The notes under the pieces: generated by a model
What the model saw: the letters and a program-made list of their open reading frames with translations, nothing else
What the model was told of the DNA's origin: nothing
Databases searched by the model: none
Program-made: the position numbers and the translations under genes
Source of the DNA: DATKXO01 sp035528995
Lineage (GTDB): Bacteria > Planctomycetota > Phycisphaerae > UBA1845
Assembly (NCBI GenBank): GCA_035528995.1
Contig: DATKXO010000163.1
Coordinates: forward strand, 1-32,002
DNA length: 32,002 nt
Direction: 5' to 3'
Shown here: piece by piece, positions 1-8,666 of the stretch
Layout: each line of letters opens with the position of its first letter
Position numbering within the stretch: position 1 is the stretch's first letter

Positions 1-535
1 CCGACTCGGTGCGGACGCCGGTGACCACTCCTTCAATCAACGTCGGGGCGGCGGGGTTGGCGGGGTCCAGCCCGCTGACCAGCTTGCCGACCAGGGCGTG
101 AGCGGCCGCCTCGGGTGAAAGCACGGTGTCGAGCTGTTCGAGTGACAGCTCCAGCCCATTATCGAGCCGCAGGAAGGCCTGGCCGTCGGTCGAGAAACGC
201 ACCGCGACAACAACGCCCTCCGGTCGCAGCCCGGACGGATCGGCGGAATCGGGTCGGCCGGTGATGTAGTGGCCGATCAGAGCCGAAGCGGACCCGTAGC
301 GCTGCTGGTCGGTCAGGGACTTGAGCGAGTCGGCCAAGGTGCCGGACAGCTCGATCTCGCGGATGCTGGATATCTGCTGGAGCAGTTCCTGATTGCTGGT
401 CGGCTCCAGCGGGTCCTGATTGACCAGTTGAGCGATGAGCAACTGGAAGAAATCATCGCCGCTCAATGCGCCGGCTCCACCGATGGACGTCGTGGTTCCA
501 ATGGTTGCGGTGGGTGTTATGGCCGCGCTTTCCAT
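1..535 (-). CDS. flgD: Flagellar hook-capping protein FlgD (3' end cut by window edge)
   Basis: FlgD caps the growing hook and is needed to polymerise FlgE outside the cell. Only the first 178 codons are present; the gene runs off the left edge. The ATG at 535 follows a good GGAGA Shine-Dalgarno. After a Thr/Ala/Gly-rich N-terminus comes the diagnostic segment around residues 27-48, with DDFFQLLIAQLVNQDPLEP followed by a Gln-rich stretch, then the QISSIREIE and L-SL helix typical of the FlgD N-terminal domain. The part after about residue 85 starts the beta-rich region. The gene follows fliK by 56 nt, the usual hook-gene order. Family identity is clear; the C-terminal domains cannot be judged here. 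Confidence 0.93.
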   Translation of the reverse strand, partial: MESAAITPTATIGTTTSIGGAGALSGDDFFQLLIAQLVNQDPLEPTSNQELLQQISSIREIELSGTLADSLKSLTDQQRYGSASALIGHYITGRPDSADPSGLRPEGVVVAVRFSTDGQAFLRLDNGLELSLEQLDTVLSPEAAAHALVGKLVSGLDPANPAAPTLIEGVVTGVRTES

Positions 536-591
536 CACGATTCTCCGCTGGTCGCAGAGCAGCGCTCGCCTCCGGCCAGCGCCGCCGACTG

Positions 592-2046
592 CTACACTCT
601 CACGTCCAGCCGCGGCTCCGCTGCGGCCCCTGCTGTCCCTGCGTCCGGTCGGTGACCGGCTGCCACCAGCTCGTCACCGATCTCGGTCGGTTCGGTATCC
701 ATTTCGTCCGTCTGGTCGGCGGTCGCATCCGGCCCCAGGCCACCGGCGGGCAGTTCCGTACCGGTGACATTCGGTTGACGCTCGCCGCCGGGTCGTTCGT
801 TCCCGGCGTCCTGGTCCATTGCCGGCTGGTCGGTGTCCTCTGCGCTCGTGTTCGCGTCTCCGCCGGAGACGTTATGCTGCTGCGCTGAAACGATTTCGAG
901 GCGCTCGATCGACAGGCCGTGCTGCTGCAACGCGGCCTGTAGCTGGGCAATGCGCGTGCGCAACAGCTCGCCGGCCGTGTCCGTCTCGGTCCTGACCAAC
1001 AGTTCGATCCGTTGGCCGTCCATGCGGGCCTCGATCTGAATGCGCCCCAGCTCCGGCGGATCGAGGCGCATTCGTACCGTCGAACGGGTCGCTCCGAGAT
1101 TGAGGCGAATCGAACGGACCAGGCGATCGAAGTCGGACCGCTGGGTGGTCTCGGCGGCGCGGGTGTCCGGTGCCTGCGACGTCGGCGAGGGATTTCCCGC
1201 ACCGCGGCCTGCCTTGGTCGCGGGCTGCCCGCCCCCGGTCGAGCCGGCCGGCACCTTTGCCGTCACGGCCTGTTCGACGCCCGTGACCGCGCGGGGGCCG
1301 GCGGCGCCGGAGCCGCGGGCGCTCAGGATACGGGCCATCTGGTTGGCAACGGGTTCGGACTGCCTGGGCGCTCGGGCCACGGCCGGATCGGCCGGCCCCA
1401 CCGGCGGCGGCGTCCGACCGGCCGACTCGGCCGGCGAATTCACTGGTGACATGGCTTTGTCACCCAGCGCGTGGCCCGTCGCCGGTCGCGTCTGGCTGAC
1501 GGTCGCCTGGTCGCCCGGCGGACGAGCGGTTGCCGGGCCGTCGGCGTTCTTGGCCGCGTGTGGCGTGGAGGAAACACCAGCCTGCCGGGCAGATGCGGCG
1601 GACGGTTCGCCCGTTTTGGCCGGCACACGCGGACCGGCCTGCGACTTGCCCTCGGGCACCGGATTCCCGGTCTCGCGGCCCGGGCGGCTGCTCGCTTCCT
1701 GCTCCTCCAGTGCCAGGCGTGCGGCTCGCGGACCTCGTTCGGCCGCCCCCGGCTCCCAGGGGCTCTCGAGTCGGGACGATGGCCGTGCATTGCGAGACGC
1801 GTCGGCCTGCTCGGTCATCTGCTCGAGACGCTGGCGCCGGGCGTCGCCGGTGCCGCCGCCAAACGGAACGCTCTCATGGTGGAGTGTCGATACGACGCTG
1901 CCGAGCCGTCGCCCGGCCCCGCTCTGAGCCACCGCCAGCAGGGCGGCGAACGCGTCCGGCGCGGCGGCGGCCTGTGACTCCCGGTCGTCGTTATCGGCGA
2001 CGGCCGAAGGCGTCGGTGCAGTGGTGTTGGGTGGCGCGACCGTCAT
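592..2046 (-). CDS. fliK: Flagellar hook-length control protein FliK
   Basis: FliK is the secreted ruler that measures hook length and switches export specificity through FlhB. The product is 484 residues from the ATG at 2046. A GTG at 2049 lies 11 nt after a GGGAG and could also serve. The open frame extends further upstream, but that part overlaps the preceding gene and its Arg/Pro-rich translation looks like out-of-frame sequence. The N-terminal two thirds is low-complexity Ala/Pro/Gly/Thr-rich sequence, as in other FliK rulers. The conserved Flg_hook domain lies at about residues 305-385, with the LDPPELGRIQIEA motif and a following helix rich in Leu and Gln. The acidic tail is Asp/Glu/Thr-rich. 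It sits between the MotE-like gene and flgD. Confidence 0.9.
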   Translation of the reverse strand: MTVAPPNTTAPTPSAVADNDDRESQAAAAPDAFAALLAVAQSGAGRRLGSVVSTLHHESVPFGGGTGDARRQRLEQMTEQADASRNARPSSRLESPWEPGAAERGPRAARLALEEQEASSRPGRETGNPVPEGKSQAGPRVPAKTGEPSAASARQAGVSSTPHAAKNADGPATARPPGDQATVSQTRPATGHALGDKAMSPVNSPAESAGRTPPPVGPADPAVARAPRQSEPVANQMARILSARGSGAAGPRAVTGVEQAVTAKVPAGSTGGGQPATKAGRGAGNPSPTSQAPDTRAAETTQRSDFDRLVRSIRLNLGATRSTVRMRLDPPELGRIQIEARMDGQRIELLVRTETDTAGELLRTRIAQLQAALQQHGLSIERLEIVSAQQHNVSGGDANTSAEDTDQPAMDQDAGNERPGGERQPNVTGTELPAGGLGPDATADQTDEMDTEPTEIGDELVAAGHRPDAGTAGAAAEPRLDVRV

Positions 2047-2056
2047 CACGGCGAGG

Positions 2057-2716
2057 TCAACTCCCGTTTCCTGCAAGTAGTTCGCTGTCCGCCGGGGCCA
2101 TCTCGCTGAGCAACTGGTAGATCTGGCCCATCTTCTTCTTCTGGGCCGTCGTCTTTGCGGCCTCGATGATGCGCTTGGCCTTGCGGGTTTCCATCTGCAG
2201 CAGCATCTGTGCGGCATCCTCGGGGGGTTTCTGCAAGAGATAGTCCACCGCCACCTTGGCATTGAGGCTGCCGAGCAGGGCGAGGTCCTTGCGGAAGCCC
2301 TCGGAGCGCTCCTGCGTGTCCCGCTGACGGCGCTGGGCGGCGAACTCGTCCTTCTCGCGTTGATGGGCCTCGCGCTCGCGGGTGACCTTCAGCAGTGCCG
2401 CCCGGGCGGTGGCGGCCTGCTGCTCCAGCTCGGCCATGCGGCGGTCGATCATGTGGCGGGTGATCTGCTCGGTCGTCTGTTCGTTCTCGATGGCTTCGGC
2501 GGACTTGGCCGGCGGTTCGACCGGGGCGATCTCCTGAGCCTGAGCGGTCTGGGGCGCGGGCCACTCACCGCGCAAGACGGTGGCGATCTGCTCGACGCGT
2601 TCTGCGGTGAGGCGCCCCGAGCCGACCAGATACGCGAGCCCGGCACCGGCGGCCAGCACGTTCAGCAGGGCCAGCAGGGCCACCAGCCGAAAGGCTTTTT
2701 TGACAGCCCCCATCAT
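2057..2716 (-). CDS. MotE-like membrane protein of the flagellar cluster (coiled coil plus MgtE-N-like domain)
   Basis: The product is 219 residues. It has a membrane anchor at about residues 9-31 with a short Lys/Arg N-terminus inside, then a Pro/Ala linker. A charged Glu/Gln/Arg coiled coil runs from about 75 to 145. The C-terminal helical part carries LLQKPPEDAAQMLLQM and the RKAKRIIEAAK helix, resembling the MgtE N-terminal-like fold of MotE-type proteins. In alphaproteobacteria MotE is a periplasmic chaperone for the MotC stator component; whether this protein does the same is inference. Position between fliJ and fliK supports a flagellar role. Its ATG overlaps the fliJ stop as ATGA (2713-2716), indicating translational coupling. 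A second ATG follows immediately. Confidence 0.72.
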   Translation of the reverse strand: MMGAVKKAFRLVALLALLNVLAAGAGLAYLVGSGRLTAERVEQIATVLRGEWPAPQTAQAQEIAPVEPPAKSAEAIENEQTTEQITRHMIDRRMAELEQQAATARAALLKVTREREAHQREKDEFAAQRRQRDTQERSEGFRKDLALLGSLNAKVAVDYLLQKPPEDAAQMLLQMETRKAKRIIEAAKTTAQKKKMGQIYQLLSEMAPADSELLAGNGS

Positions 2717-3249
2717 GGTCGATCATCCGTGACCGCAACGGGCACATTCGTCAGCGCGTTGCGTCGGGCACACTGAGCGGCGATCTCATCGCTCTCGGCC
2801 CGGTCGAGGCGGGCCAGGGTGAGGTCGTGGTCTCGGCGCTGGCGCTCCTCGAGCTTGTCGAGGATCTTGACGGCCTTGGTGGCCTCGGCGAGGACGCCCT
2901 GCTCTCTGGCGAGTTCACCCTGGAGTGCGGCGACTTGCCGTCGTGCCGCGGTGATGCCGTACCGCAGGTAGTTGGTGTAGGCGCGGTAGCGGCGAACGGC
3001 GGTCAGATCGATGGTGCATACCGGTGGGGCCCGCTCCACCCCGGGGGCGGCGGTGCCCGGGCTGCTCGGCGAGGCCAGGCCGCGCATCGCGGCGGTGTGC
3101 AGCTCGATCTGATCGGTGAAGCCGTCGATCTGGTCCTGGACGCCGGCAATCTGTCGGAGCCTGGCGGCCACGGCGCGGCGACAATCGTCGCGTCGCTGCC
3201 GGCGCACCCTTCGGAGCGTCTCGAGCCGAAATCGGAAGCGTTTGGCCAT
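2713..3249 (-). CDS. fliJ: Flagellar export protein FliJ
   Basis: FliJ is the small coiled-coil stalk of the flagellar type III export ATPase. It links FliI to FlhA and recycles export chaperones. The product is 178 residues, close to the usual 140-160. The start chosen is the ATG at 3249 because MAKRFRFRLETLRRVRRQR matches the family N-terminus; a GTG at 3285 in the same frame is possible but adds 12 unconserved residues. The protein is almost wholly charged heptad-like helix, with a Pro/Ser/Ala-rich break near residues 60-80. It is flanked by fliI upstream and the MotE-like gene downstream with a 4-nt overlap. The sequence is divergent, as usual for FliJ, so identification rests on length, N-terminus, coiled coil and position. 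Confidence 0.85.
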   Translation of the reverse strand: MAKRFRFRLETLRRVRRQRRDDCRRAVAARLRQIAGVQDQIDGFTDQIELHTAAMRGLASPSSPGTAAPGVERAPPVCTIDLTAVRRYRAYTNYLRYGITAARRQVAALQGELAREQGVLAEATKAVKILDKLEERQRRDHDLTLARLDRAESDEIAAQCARRNALTNVPVAVTDDRP

Positions 3250-3312
3250 CAGTTCACTCGCTCGGTTGGCCGTTTCCCACGGCACGGCTGCCGTGGTCCT
3301 TGGCGCCGTCTC

Positions 3313-4683
3313 CTACGTCGCCACGGTCCGGGGCTGCGGTCGCCGCTGCGATCCCAGGCGCGAGCGCAGGTCGTTGATCTCGGTATCCAATGCCAGCAGG
3401 GCGTCACACGATTCGGAGAATCCCGCCCGTTCGTCGATGCCCTGCCTCAACAGCTCGTCGATGCGCGGTTTCATCTCGATGGCCAGGTCATACTCGGGAT
3501 TGGTGCCACGGGCGTAGGCGCCGATGTTGACCAGGTCCTCGATGTCGGCCCAGACGGCCAGGACGCGCTTGACGTTTTGGGCGGCAGCCTGATGCTCCGG
3601 CCCAACCACCTCGGGCATGAGCCGCGAGATGCTCTCCAGCACCGAGACGGCCGGGTACTGCCCGCGGTTGGCCATGGCCCGCGAGAGCCAGACGTGCCCG
3701 TCGAGGATGCCGCGGATGGCGTCGGAGATGGGCTCGTTGATGTCGTCGCCCTCGACCAGCACGGTGTACAGGCCGGTGATGCTGCCGCGATCGGTTCGCC
3801 CGGATCGTTCAAGCAATCGGGGCAGCAGGGCGAACACGCTGGGGGTGTAACCTTTGGTTGCGGGGGGCTCGCCGGCGGCCAGGCCGATCTGCCGCTGGGC
3901 CATGGCCATCCGCGTCGTCGAGTCCATCAGCAGCAGGACGTCGTTGCCCTGGTCGCGGAAGAACTCGGCCACGGCGGTGGCCACGAAGGAGGCCCGCACC
4001 CGCATGACGGGTGATTCGTCCGAGGTGCTGACCACCATGACCACCCGGGCCAGTCCCGCCTCGCCCAGATCCTTGCGTATGAAGTCGCCCACCTCGCGGC
4101 CGCGTTCGCCCACCAGTGCCACGACGGTAACAGCGGCCTGGGTGTTGCGGGCGATCATGCCCATGAGGATGCTCTTGCCCACGCCGGTCCCGGCGAAGAC
4201 GCCCAGGCGCTGCCCGCCGCCGACGGTCAGCATCAGGTCGATGGCCCGGACGCCGGTGGGCAGGGCCGTGTCGATCGGCCGGCGCGACAGCGCCGGGGGA
4301 GGATCGGCCTGGACGGGGTACTGGGCCTCGACGGCGATGGGCCGGTCGGAATCGATCGGACGCCCCAACCCGTCGAGGACCCGCCCGAGCATGTTCCGCC
4401 CGACCGGCACGTGCTGCATGGCCGCGTTCGACACCACCGGATCACCGGCGGTCACGCCCAGCGGATCGGCCAGCGGCATCAGGATGGTGCGCTCACCGGA
4501 GAACCCGACCACTTGAGCATCGATGGGAGGGCGGTTCTCGGGCTCGATGCGGCACATCGTCCCGGTGGCGGCCGGCAGCGACCGAGCCACGACGGTGAGC
4601 CCGGTCACCTCGGCGACGCGGCCGGTGATCCGCAGCGGCATGGACCGCTCGACGATGTGTCTGTGACGATCAAACAGTGCCAC
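3313..4683 (-). CDS. fliI: Flagellum-specific export ATPase FliI
   Basis: FliI is the hexameric ATPase that energises unfolding and delivery of flagellar export substrates; it is homologous to F1 beta. The product is 456 residues, the usual family length. Walker A is AGTGVGKS at about residues 164-171. Walker B is LLLMDSTTR with the Asp near 254, and the T3SS signature around AGEPPATKGY follows. The N-terminal beta barrel and the GRVLDGLGRPID loop are present. The start is GTG at 4683, 82 nt after the fliH stop; there is no in-frame ATG nearby upstream. Its position after fliH and before fliJ completes the ATPase complex genes. All catalytic residues that I can check are intact. Confidence 0.96.
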   Translation of the reverse strand: MALFDRHRHIVERSMPLRITGRVAEVTGLTVVARSLPAATGTMCRIEPENRPPIDAQVVGFSGERTILMPLADPLGVTAGDPVVSNAAMQHVPVGRNMLGRVLDGLGRPIDSDRPIAVEAQYPVQADPPPALSRRPIDTALPTGVRAIDLMLTVGGGQRLGVFAGTGVGKSILMGMIARNTQAAVTVVALVGERGREVGDFIRKDLGEAGLARVVMVVSTSDESPVMRVRASFVATAVAEFFRDQGNDVLLLMDSTTRMAMAQRQIGLAAGEPPATKGYTPSVFALLPRLLERSGRTDRGSITGLYTVLVEGDDINEPISDAIRGILDGHVWLSRAMANRGQYPAVSVLESISRLMPEVVGPEHQAAAQNVKRVLAVWADIEDLVNIGAYARGTNPEYDLAIEMKPRIDELLRQGIDERAGFSESCDALLALDTEINDLRSRLGSQRRPQPRTVAT

Positions 4684-4765
4684 GATCCATCAGCTCTCGG
4701 CTATGGCCCGCCCGCGGTCAGCTTGCAGCCCTGCGGGCGCAGTCACCCGCCGGACAGGCCCGCTC

Positions 4766-5518
4766 TTACTCCTCGGTTTCGATCCCCGGCTCCGCCCCCT
4801 CAGCGGTCGCTTGTGGTTTCACGCTTCCCAGCAGCAGCGTGGTGATCTGCTCGAGCTGAGTCTCGAGCGTGGCGTCGATCTCCGTTCGCCCGCAGGTCAC
4901 CTTGGCACCCCCTGGGCTGATCGAGTCGTCCTGGACGAGGGCGACGTGGGCCCGGTCGCCGAACTCCTCGACGCGCTGAGCGGCGAAGCGCCGCAGGGCC
5001 TCCAGATCAGCCGAGTTCGCCCGGACGGTGAGGTCGGTCTTGCCGCCCACCAGTCGCAGGGCCTGCCGGACCGCGCCTGCGGCGGTGTCGCGGTCGATGC
5101 AGCCGATCCTGTGGGTGATCTTGCCGGCGACGAAGACGGCGAATTCGAGCAGGTCGCGATTGGCGGCGATCAACAGGTCCTGCCTCTGTCGTTCGAAGGC
5201 GTCGATCACGGCGGACATGGAGGCGGCCAACTCGGCATGTTCCCGGTTGAAGCGCTCGGTGGCCTCGGCCAGGGCCTGCCGGTGCCCCTCGGTGCGCCCC
5301 TCGGCGAGCCCTTTCTCGAGGCCCTCCGCATGTCCGCGCCGCCGGGCCTCTTGGCGAAGGCGGCGGGCTTCGAGCCTGGCTTCGGCAACGATTCGCCCGG
5401 CCTCCTGCCTGGCGCCGGCGACCACTTCGTGGGCCTCGGCCAGGTGGTCGGCCAGGTCGAAGGAGACCATCCGCCGCAGTAGCTTTCCCTGCTGCCCCTG
5501 TTTGATGATTGTCGGCAT
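4766..5518 (-). CDS. fliH: Flagellar assembly protein FliH
   Basis: FliH is the peripheral-stalk-like regulator of FliI, homologous to F-type b plus delta subunits. The product is 250 residues. A charged helix at about residues 36-95 contains the family hallmark: an alternating Gly ladder with Gly at 62, 66, 70, 74 and 78, bounded by Ala58 and Ala82, so it fits AxxxG(xxxG)4xxxA exactly. The C-terminal domain (about 105-225) resembles the delta-like fold, with GKITHRIG followed by a VRQALRLV helix and a TLETQLEQI segment. The acidic tail is unconserved. The ATG at 5518 has no clear Shine-Dalgarno, and a GC hairpin lies just upstream of it at 5536-5558. Confidence 0.94.
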   Translation of the reverse strand: MPTIIKQGQQGKLLRRMVSFDLADHLAEAHEVVAGARQEAGRIVAEARLEARRLRQEARRRGHAEGLEKGLAEGRTEGHRQALAEATERFNREHAELAASMSAVIDAFERQRQDLLIAANRDLLEFAVFVAGKITHRIGCIDRDTAAGAVRQALRLVGGKTDLTVRANSADLEALRRFAAQRVEEFGDRAHVALVQDDSISPGGAKVTCGRTEIDATLETQLEQITTLLLGSVKPQATAEGAEPGIETEE

Positions 5519-5535
5519 AGCGTCTGCGCTCGCGC

Positions 5536-5558
5536 CCGGCCCCTTTCGGGGGGGCCGG
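5536..5558 (-). other. Intercistronic GC hairpin between fliG and fliH
   Basis: A perfect 8-bp stem CCGGCCCC/GGGGCCGG with a 7-nt loop lies in the 52-nt gap between the fliG stop and the fliH ATG. No T-run follows on either strand, so it does not look like a full intrinsic terminator. It could partly attenuate transcription, stabilise upstream mRNA against 3' exonucleases, or weaken fliH translation, which has no obvious Shine-Dalgarno. The role is inference. Confidence 0.5.
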
Positions 5559-5570
5559 AGACAGTGCCGG

Positions 5571-6617
5571 TTAGACGATCAGTTCCTTCTCGCCGCCCCG
5601 ACCGGAGATGATCAGCTCGCCGGCGTCCTCCAGGCGGCGGACCACGTCCACGATTTTCTGCTGGGCCCCCTCGACGTCGCTGACCCGCACCGGGCCCATG
5701 TACTCCATGTCCTCGCGGATCAACTGAGCCGCCCGCTCGGACATGTTCTTGAAGATCTTCTCCTTCAACTCCTCGCTGGCGGTCTTGAGGGCCAGGGCCA
5801 GCTCTTCGTTGTCCACCTCCTTGAGGACGGCCTGGATGCCCTTGTCGTTGACCAGCATGATGTCCTCGAAGACGAACATGAGCCGCCGGATCTGCTCGAC
5901 CAGATCGGGGTCTTCACTCTCGAGGGCCTCGAGGATGCCCTTCTCCGTGGCCCGATCGGCGAGATTGAGCACCTCGGCGACGGCCTCGACGCCGCCGACC
6001 TTCTCGAAGGTCTGCGACATCACCCCGCTGAGCCGCATCTCCAGCCCGCGTTCCACCTCCTTGATGACCTCGGGGTTGGTCTGCTCCATGTTGGCGACGC
6101 GGGCCACGACCTCCAACTGCTTGGCGTGGGGCAGCCCGGTGAGGATCTCGGCGGCCTTACCGGAGGGCAGGTAGGAGAGGATCATGGCGATGGTCTGGGG
6201 GTGTTCCTCCTGAATGAAGGCCAGGAGGTTCTCGCCGTCGGTCTTGGCCAGGAAGCTGAAGGGCTGCTTGTAGACCTGGCTGGTGATCTGCTCCATGACG
6301 CGGCTTGCGACGTCGGGCGGCAGGGCTCGTTCGAGCAGGCCCCTGGCGTAGGACAGTCCGCCCTGCTCGGCGCACTGACAGGCCAGGGCGATGTGGTAGA
6401 ACTCCTCGACCACCTTCCCGCGGACGCTGTGGTCGACCAGGTCCATGGAGGCGATCTCTCGCGAAACCTCCTCGACCAGGTCCTCGGGAAGCAGTTTGAG
6501 CACCTTGGCGGCGGCGTCGGGGTTGAGGCCCAGCAGCAGGATGGCCGCTTTGGACAACCCGCTGAGGTGGCTGTCACCCTCGTTGCCCGGCACGGTAACG
6601 GATCGTTTCTTCGCCAT
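5571..6617 (-). CDS. fliG: Flagellar motor switch protein FliG
   Basis: FliG forms the upper C-ring on the MS ring and couples stator movement to rotation. The product is 348 residues, close to the usual 330-345. The N-terminal domain begins after a 19-residue tail with LSGLSKAAILLLGL. The middle domain has the conserved EEHPQTIAMILSYL segment (EHPQT motif), which binds FliM. The C-terminal domain has MFVFEDIMLVNDKGIQAVL and the following DNEELALALK, where the charged torque-generating residues lie, then FKNMSERAAQLIREDME. The gene starts 15 nt after fliF, the standard order. All three domains look intact. Confidence 0.97.
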   Translation of the reverse strand: MAKKRSVTVPGNEGDSHLSGLSKAAILLLGLNPDAAAKVLKLLPEDLVEEVSREIASMDLVDHSVRGKVVEEFYHIALACQCAEQGGLSYARGLLERALPPDVASRVMEQITSQVYKQPFSFLAKTDGENLLAFIQEEHPQTIAMILSYLPSGKAAEILTGLPHAKQLEVVARVANMEQTNPEVIKEVERGLEMRLSGVMSQTFEKVGGVEAVAEVLNLADRATEKGILEALESEDPDLVEQIRRLMFVFEDIMLVNDKGIQAVLKEVDNEELALALKTASEELKEKIFKNMSERAAQLIREDMEYMGPVRVSDVEGAQQKIVDVVRRLEDAGELIISGRGGEKELIV

Positions 6618-6632
6618 GGCCTCGCCCCCCGG

Positions 6633-8270
6633 CTAGTCCTGCTCCGCCCAGCGGCGGATGAGGTCGGCCGCGGTCTCGGGGTTCTCCTCCACCATGGTGG
6701 AGACCTGGTCGCTGAGGTTCTGGAAGCGGAGCGTGTCCTCATCGACCTCCTGCCCGACGAGGAAGCCCTCGGTCGCCTTGGCGCTCTGCAGCGGCTGGGT
6801 GTACTCCTCCTGTTCCTCGGACGGCGACCTGGGCAGCGGGAACTGGGCGGTCGAGCGGACGGACCTGCGGACCAGCATGACCATCATCAGCAGGGACATC
6901 AGGGCGAGCCCGACCAACCCCGCCTGCGGGCCGTAGTCCATCAGCCCGGCCACCGCGCCCTTGTCGTCCGGGCCGAGCCCCGCCACCAGGGGCGAATCCA
7001 CGAACTGGCCCGGCAAGCCGGGAGCCAGATCGGGGAACCAGTCCACCTGGACCGCGTCGTCGTCGGTGATACCGATCACGTTCTTGACCGTGGCCCGCAC
7101 GCGCAGTTTTTCGATGTCGATGAGGCTCTTGAGATCGACGTCGGTGGGCTCGCCCTCCTCGCCGTGCTGGGCCCGGTAGACGCTGACGAAATAGCTCCGC
7201 GGGATACCGACCGAGGCGGTGACGGCTTTGACCGTGAAAGGAATCTGTTCGGACTCCTCCACCCTGGCCACATTGGCCGGGAAGAACTCCTCCTCGCTCT
7301 CATCCGTCACGACGTTATGCCCGTTGCCCGAAGCGCTGAGCGCGGTGCCGGTGTTGGGGTTCAGGCCCGATTCGTTGGCCGCCGTACCCGAGTTGGACTC
7401 CTCGCTGCGGGACTTGGCGCTCTTGGGGGCGGCGTCGGTGTACTCCCGGGCGATGGTCTTCTTCTTGACCGTTTCCAACTCGACCGCGATGGCGACCTTG
7501 ACGCCCGGGATGTAGTCGAGGTGGCCGTGGATCTTCTCCTCCAGGTGCTCCTCGTTCTTCTTCTTCTCTTCGAGCAGGCCGACGCTCAGCACCTCGTCGG
7601 GGGCGGGGATGATGCGGGGGCGACCGTCCACGATGACCTTAATGTTGTGGGGCTCGAGGCCGGCGACCGCCCCGCTGGTCAGATCGGCGACCGCCTGCAC
7701 GGCCGCCTGAGACATGGTCTTGCCCCGCACCATGGCCACGTCCACCGAAGCGGTGGGGGTGAGGCTCTCGAGGGCCCCCAGGCCGCGACGCTTGACGTCG
7801 TTGATGAAGACCCGGGCCTTGGAAACGTCCGCCGAGGAGGCGATCACGGCGGCCAGCTCGTTCTGCAGGGCGATGAGGAAGTTGCGCCGGTTGATGCTCT
7901 CGGGCACGAAGGGCGACTGGTCCTCGAGCAGGTTCTCGAAGCCGAGCGTGGTGTCCTGTGGCAGGGCGCCCTGACTGGCGAGTTCGCGCTGCAGTCTGCG
8001 CCGGTCTTCGGGCTTGACGTAGATGCGATCGCCCCGCTCATCGAAATCGACGCGCATGGCCTTGAGGGCCTCCACCGCGGTGCCCATCTCCTGAAGGCTC
8101 ATGGGCTGGTCGAGCAGGGGCTCGAGCTGCGGCCGGGTGGACGACTGGGCCAGCCATAGCAGCGAGCCCAGGATGATCACGGCGCAGAGCCCTATAGCCA
8201 GTTGCTGCGACCGAGTCATCAGGGCGAGCTGTTGCTGAATCCTGGTGGACAGTCGCCGGAGTGTTTCCAT
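6633..8270 (-). CDS. fliF: Flagellar MS-ring protein FliF
   Basis: FliF builds the MS ring in the inner membrane, the base on which the rod, switch and export gate assemble. The product is 545 residues. The first membrane span is at about residues 24-42, followed by the YscJ/FliF ring-building domains; ERGDRIYVKPEDRRRLQREL and GFENLLEDQSPFVPE mark the first. An extended region rich in Lys, Glu, Ser and Asn at about 245-310 corresponds to the variable beta-collar segment. The second span is at about 450-468. The cytoplasmic tail ends with VEENPETAADLIRRW, the FliG-binding helix. An AGGAAAG Shine-Dalgarno lies 8 nt before the ATG. It lies between fliE and fliG. Confidence 0.96.
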   Translation of the reverse strand: METLRRLSTRIQQQLALMTRSQQLAIGLCAVIILGSLLWLAQSSTRPQLEPLLDQPMSLQEMGTAVEALKAMRVDFDERGDRIYVKPEDRRRLQRELASQGALPQDTTLGFENLLEDQSPFVPESINRRNFLIALQNELAAVIASSADVSKARVFINDVKRRGLGALESLTPTASVDVAMVRGKTMSQAAVQAVADLTSGAVAGLEPHNIKVIVDGRPRIIPAPDEVLSVGLLEEKKKNEEHLEEKIHGHLDYIPGVKVAIAVELETVKKKTIAREYTDAAPKSAKSRSEESNSGTAANESGLNPNTGTALSASGNGHNVVTDESEEEFFPANVARVEESEQIPFTVKAVTASVGIPRSYFVSVYRAQHGEEGEPTDVDLKSLIDIEKLRVRATVKNVIGITDDDAVQVDWFPDLAPGLPGQFVDSPLVAGLGPDDKGAVAGLMDYGPQAGLVGLALMSLLMMVMLVRRSVRSTAQFPLPRSPSEEQEEYTQPLQSAKATEGFLVGQEVDEDTLRFQNLSDQVSTMVEENPETAADLIRRWAEQD

Positions 8271-8339
8271 GGTCAGACTTTCCTATCGCCGAAGCGTGCG
8301 GTCCGAAGCTCCCTTGCCGCGTTGCGGCGTCCGCGTTCG

Positions 8340-8648
8340 TCAGATCCGCATCTGCTGGATGTCGCGGTAGGCCTCCTGAAGCTTGTTGCGTATCTCCATG
8401 AGCAGATCGAAGGCGATGCCCGCCTTGTTCACGGCGGCGAAGACCTCGGCCACGTTGTCGGTCTCGCCGCTGACCAGGCGCTGGACTCCCAGGTCGGCCT
8501 CCTTCTGCAAGCGGTTCACCTCGTCCAGGTTGTCCAGCAGGATGCTCTTGAAGTCCTTCCCGCCGGTTCTTTCCGCGGGCTGAGTCGCGGGGACCGAGGT
8601 CAAGGGCTTGATCGGCCCGAGTCCGGTCGGTTGAACGGGGCTGGTCAT
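8340..8648 (-). CDS. fliE: Flagellar hook-basal body complex protein FliE
   Basis: FliE joins the MS ring and export gate to the proximal rod. The product is 102 residues, the standard size. The N-terminal 25 residues are Pro/Thr-rich and disordered. The body has FKSILLDNLDEVNRLQKEAD, then the conserved AFDLLMEIRNKLQEAYRDI helix that ends the protein, as in the family. An AGGAG lies 9 nt before the ATG. The gene is placed between flgC and fliF, the classical flgBC-fliEF order. No anomalies are visible. Confidence 0.95.
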   Translation of the reverse strand: MTSPVQPTGLGPIKPLTSVPATQPAERTGGKDFKSILLDNLDEVNRLQKEADLGVQRLVSGETDNVAEVFAAVNKAGIAFDLLMEIRNKLQEAYRDIQQMRI

Positions 8649-8666
8649 CGGCTAGCGCTCCTGCAA

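Noticed and set aside
5028..8159. A 1043-codon open frame on the plus strand
   Set aside because: It lies antisense to fliH, fliG and fliF, which are clear. Its translation is an Asp/Gly/Leu-rich shadow of GC-rich codon bias without domain motifs.
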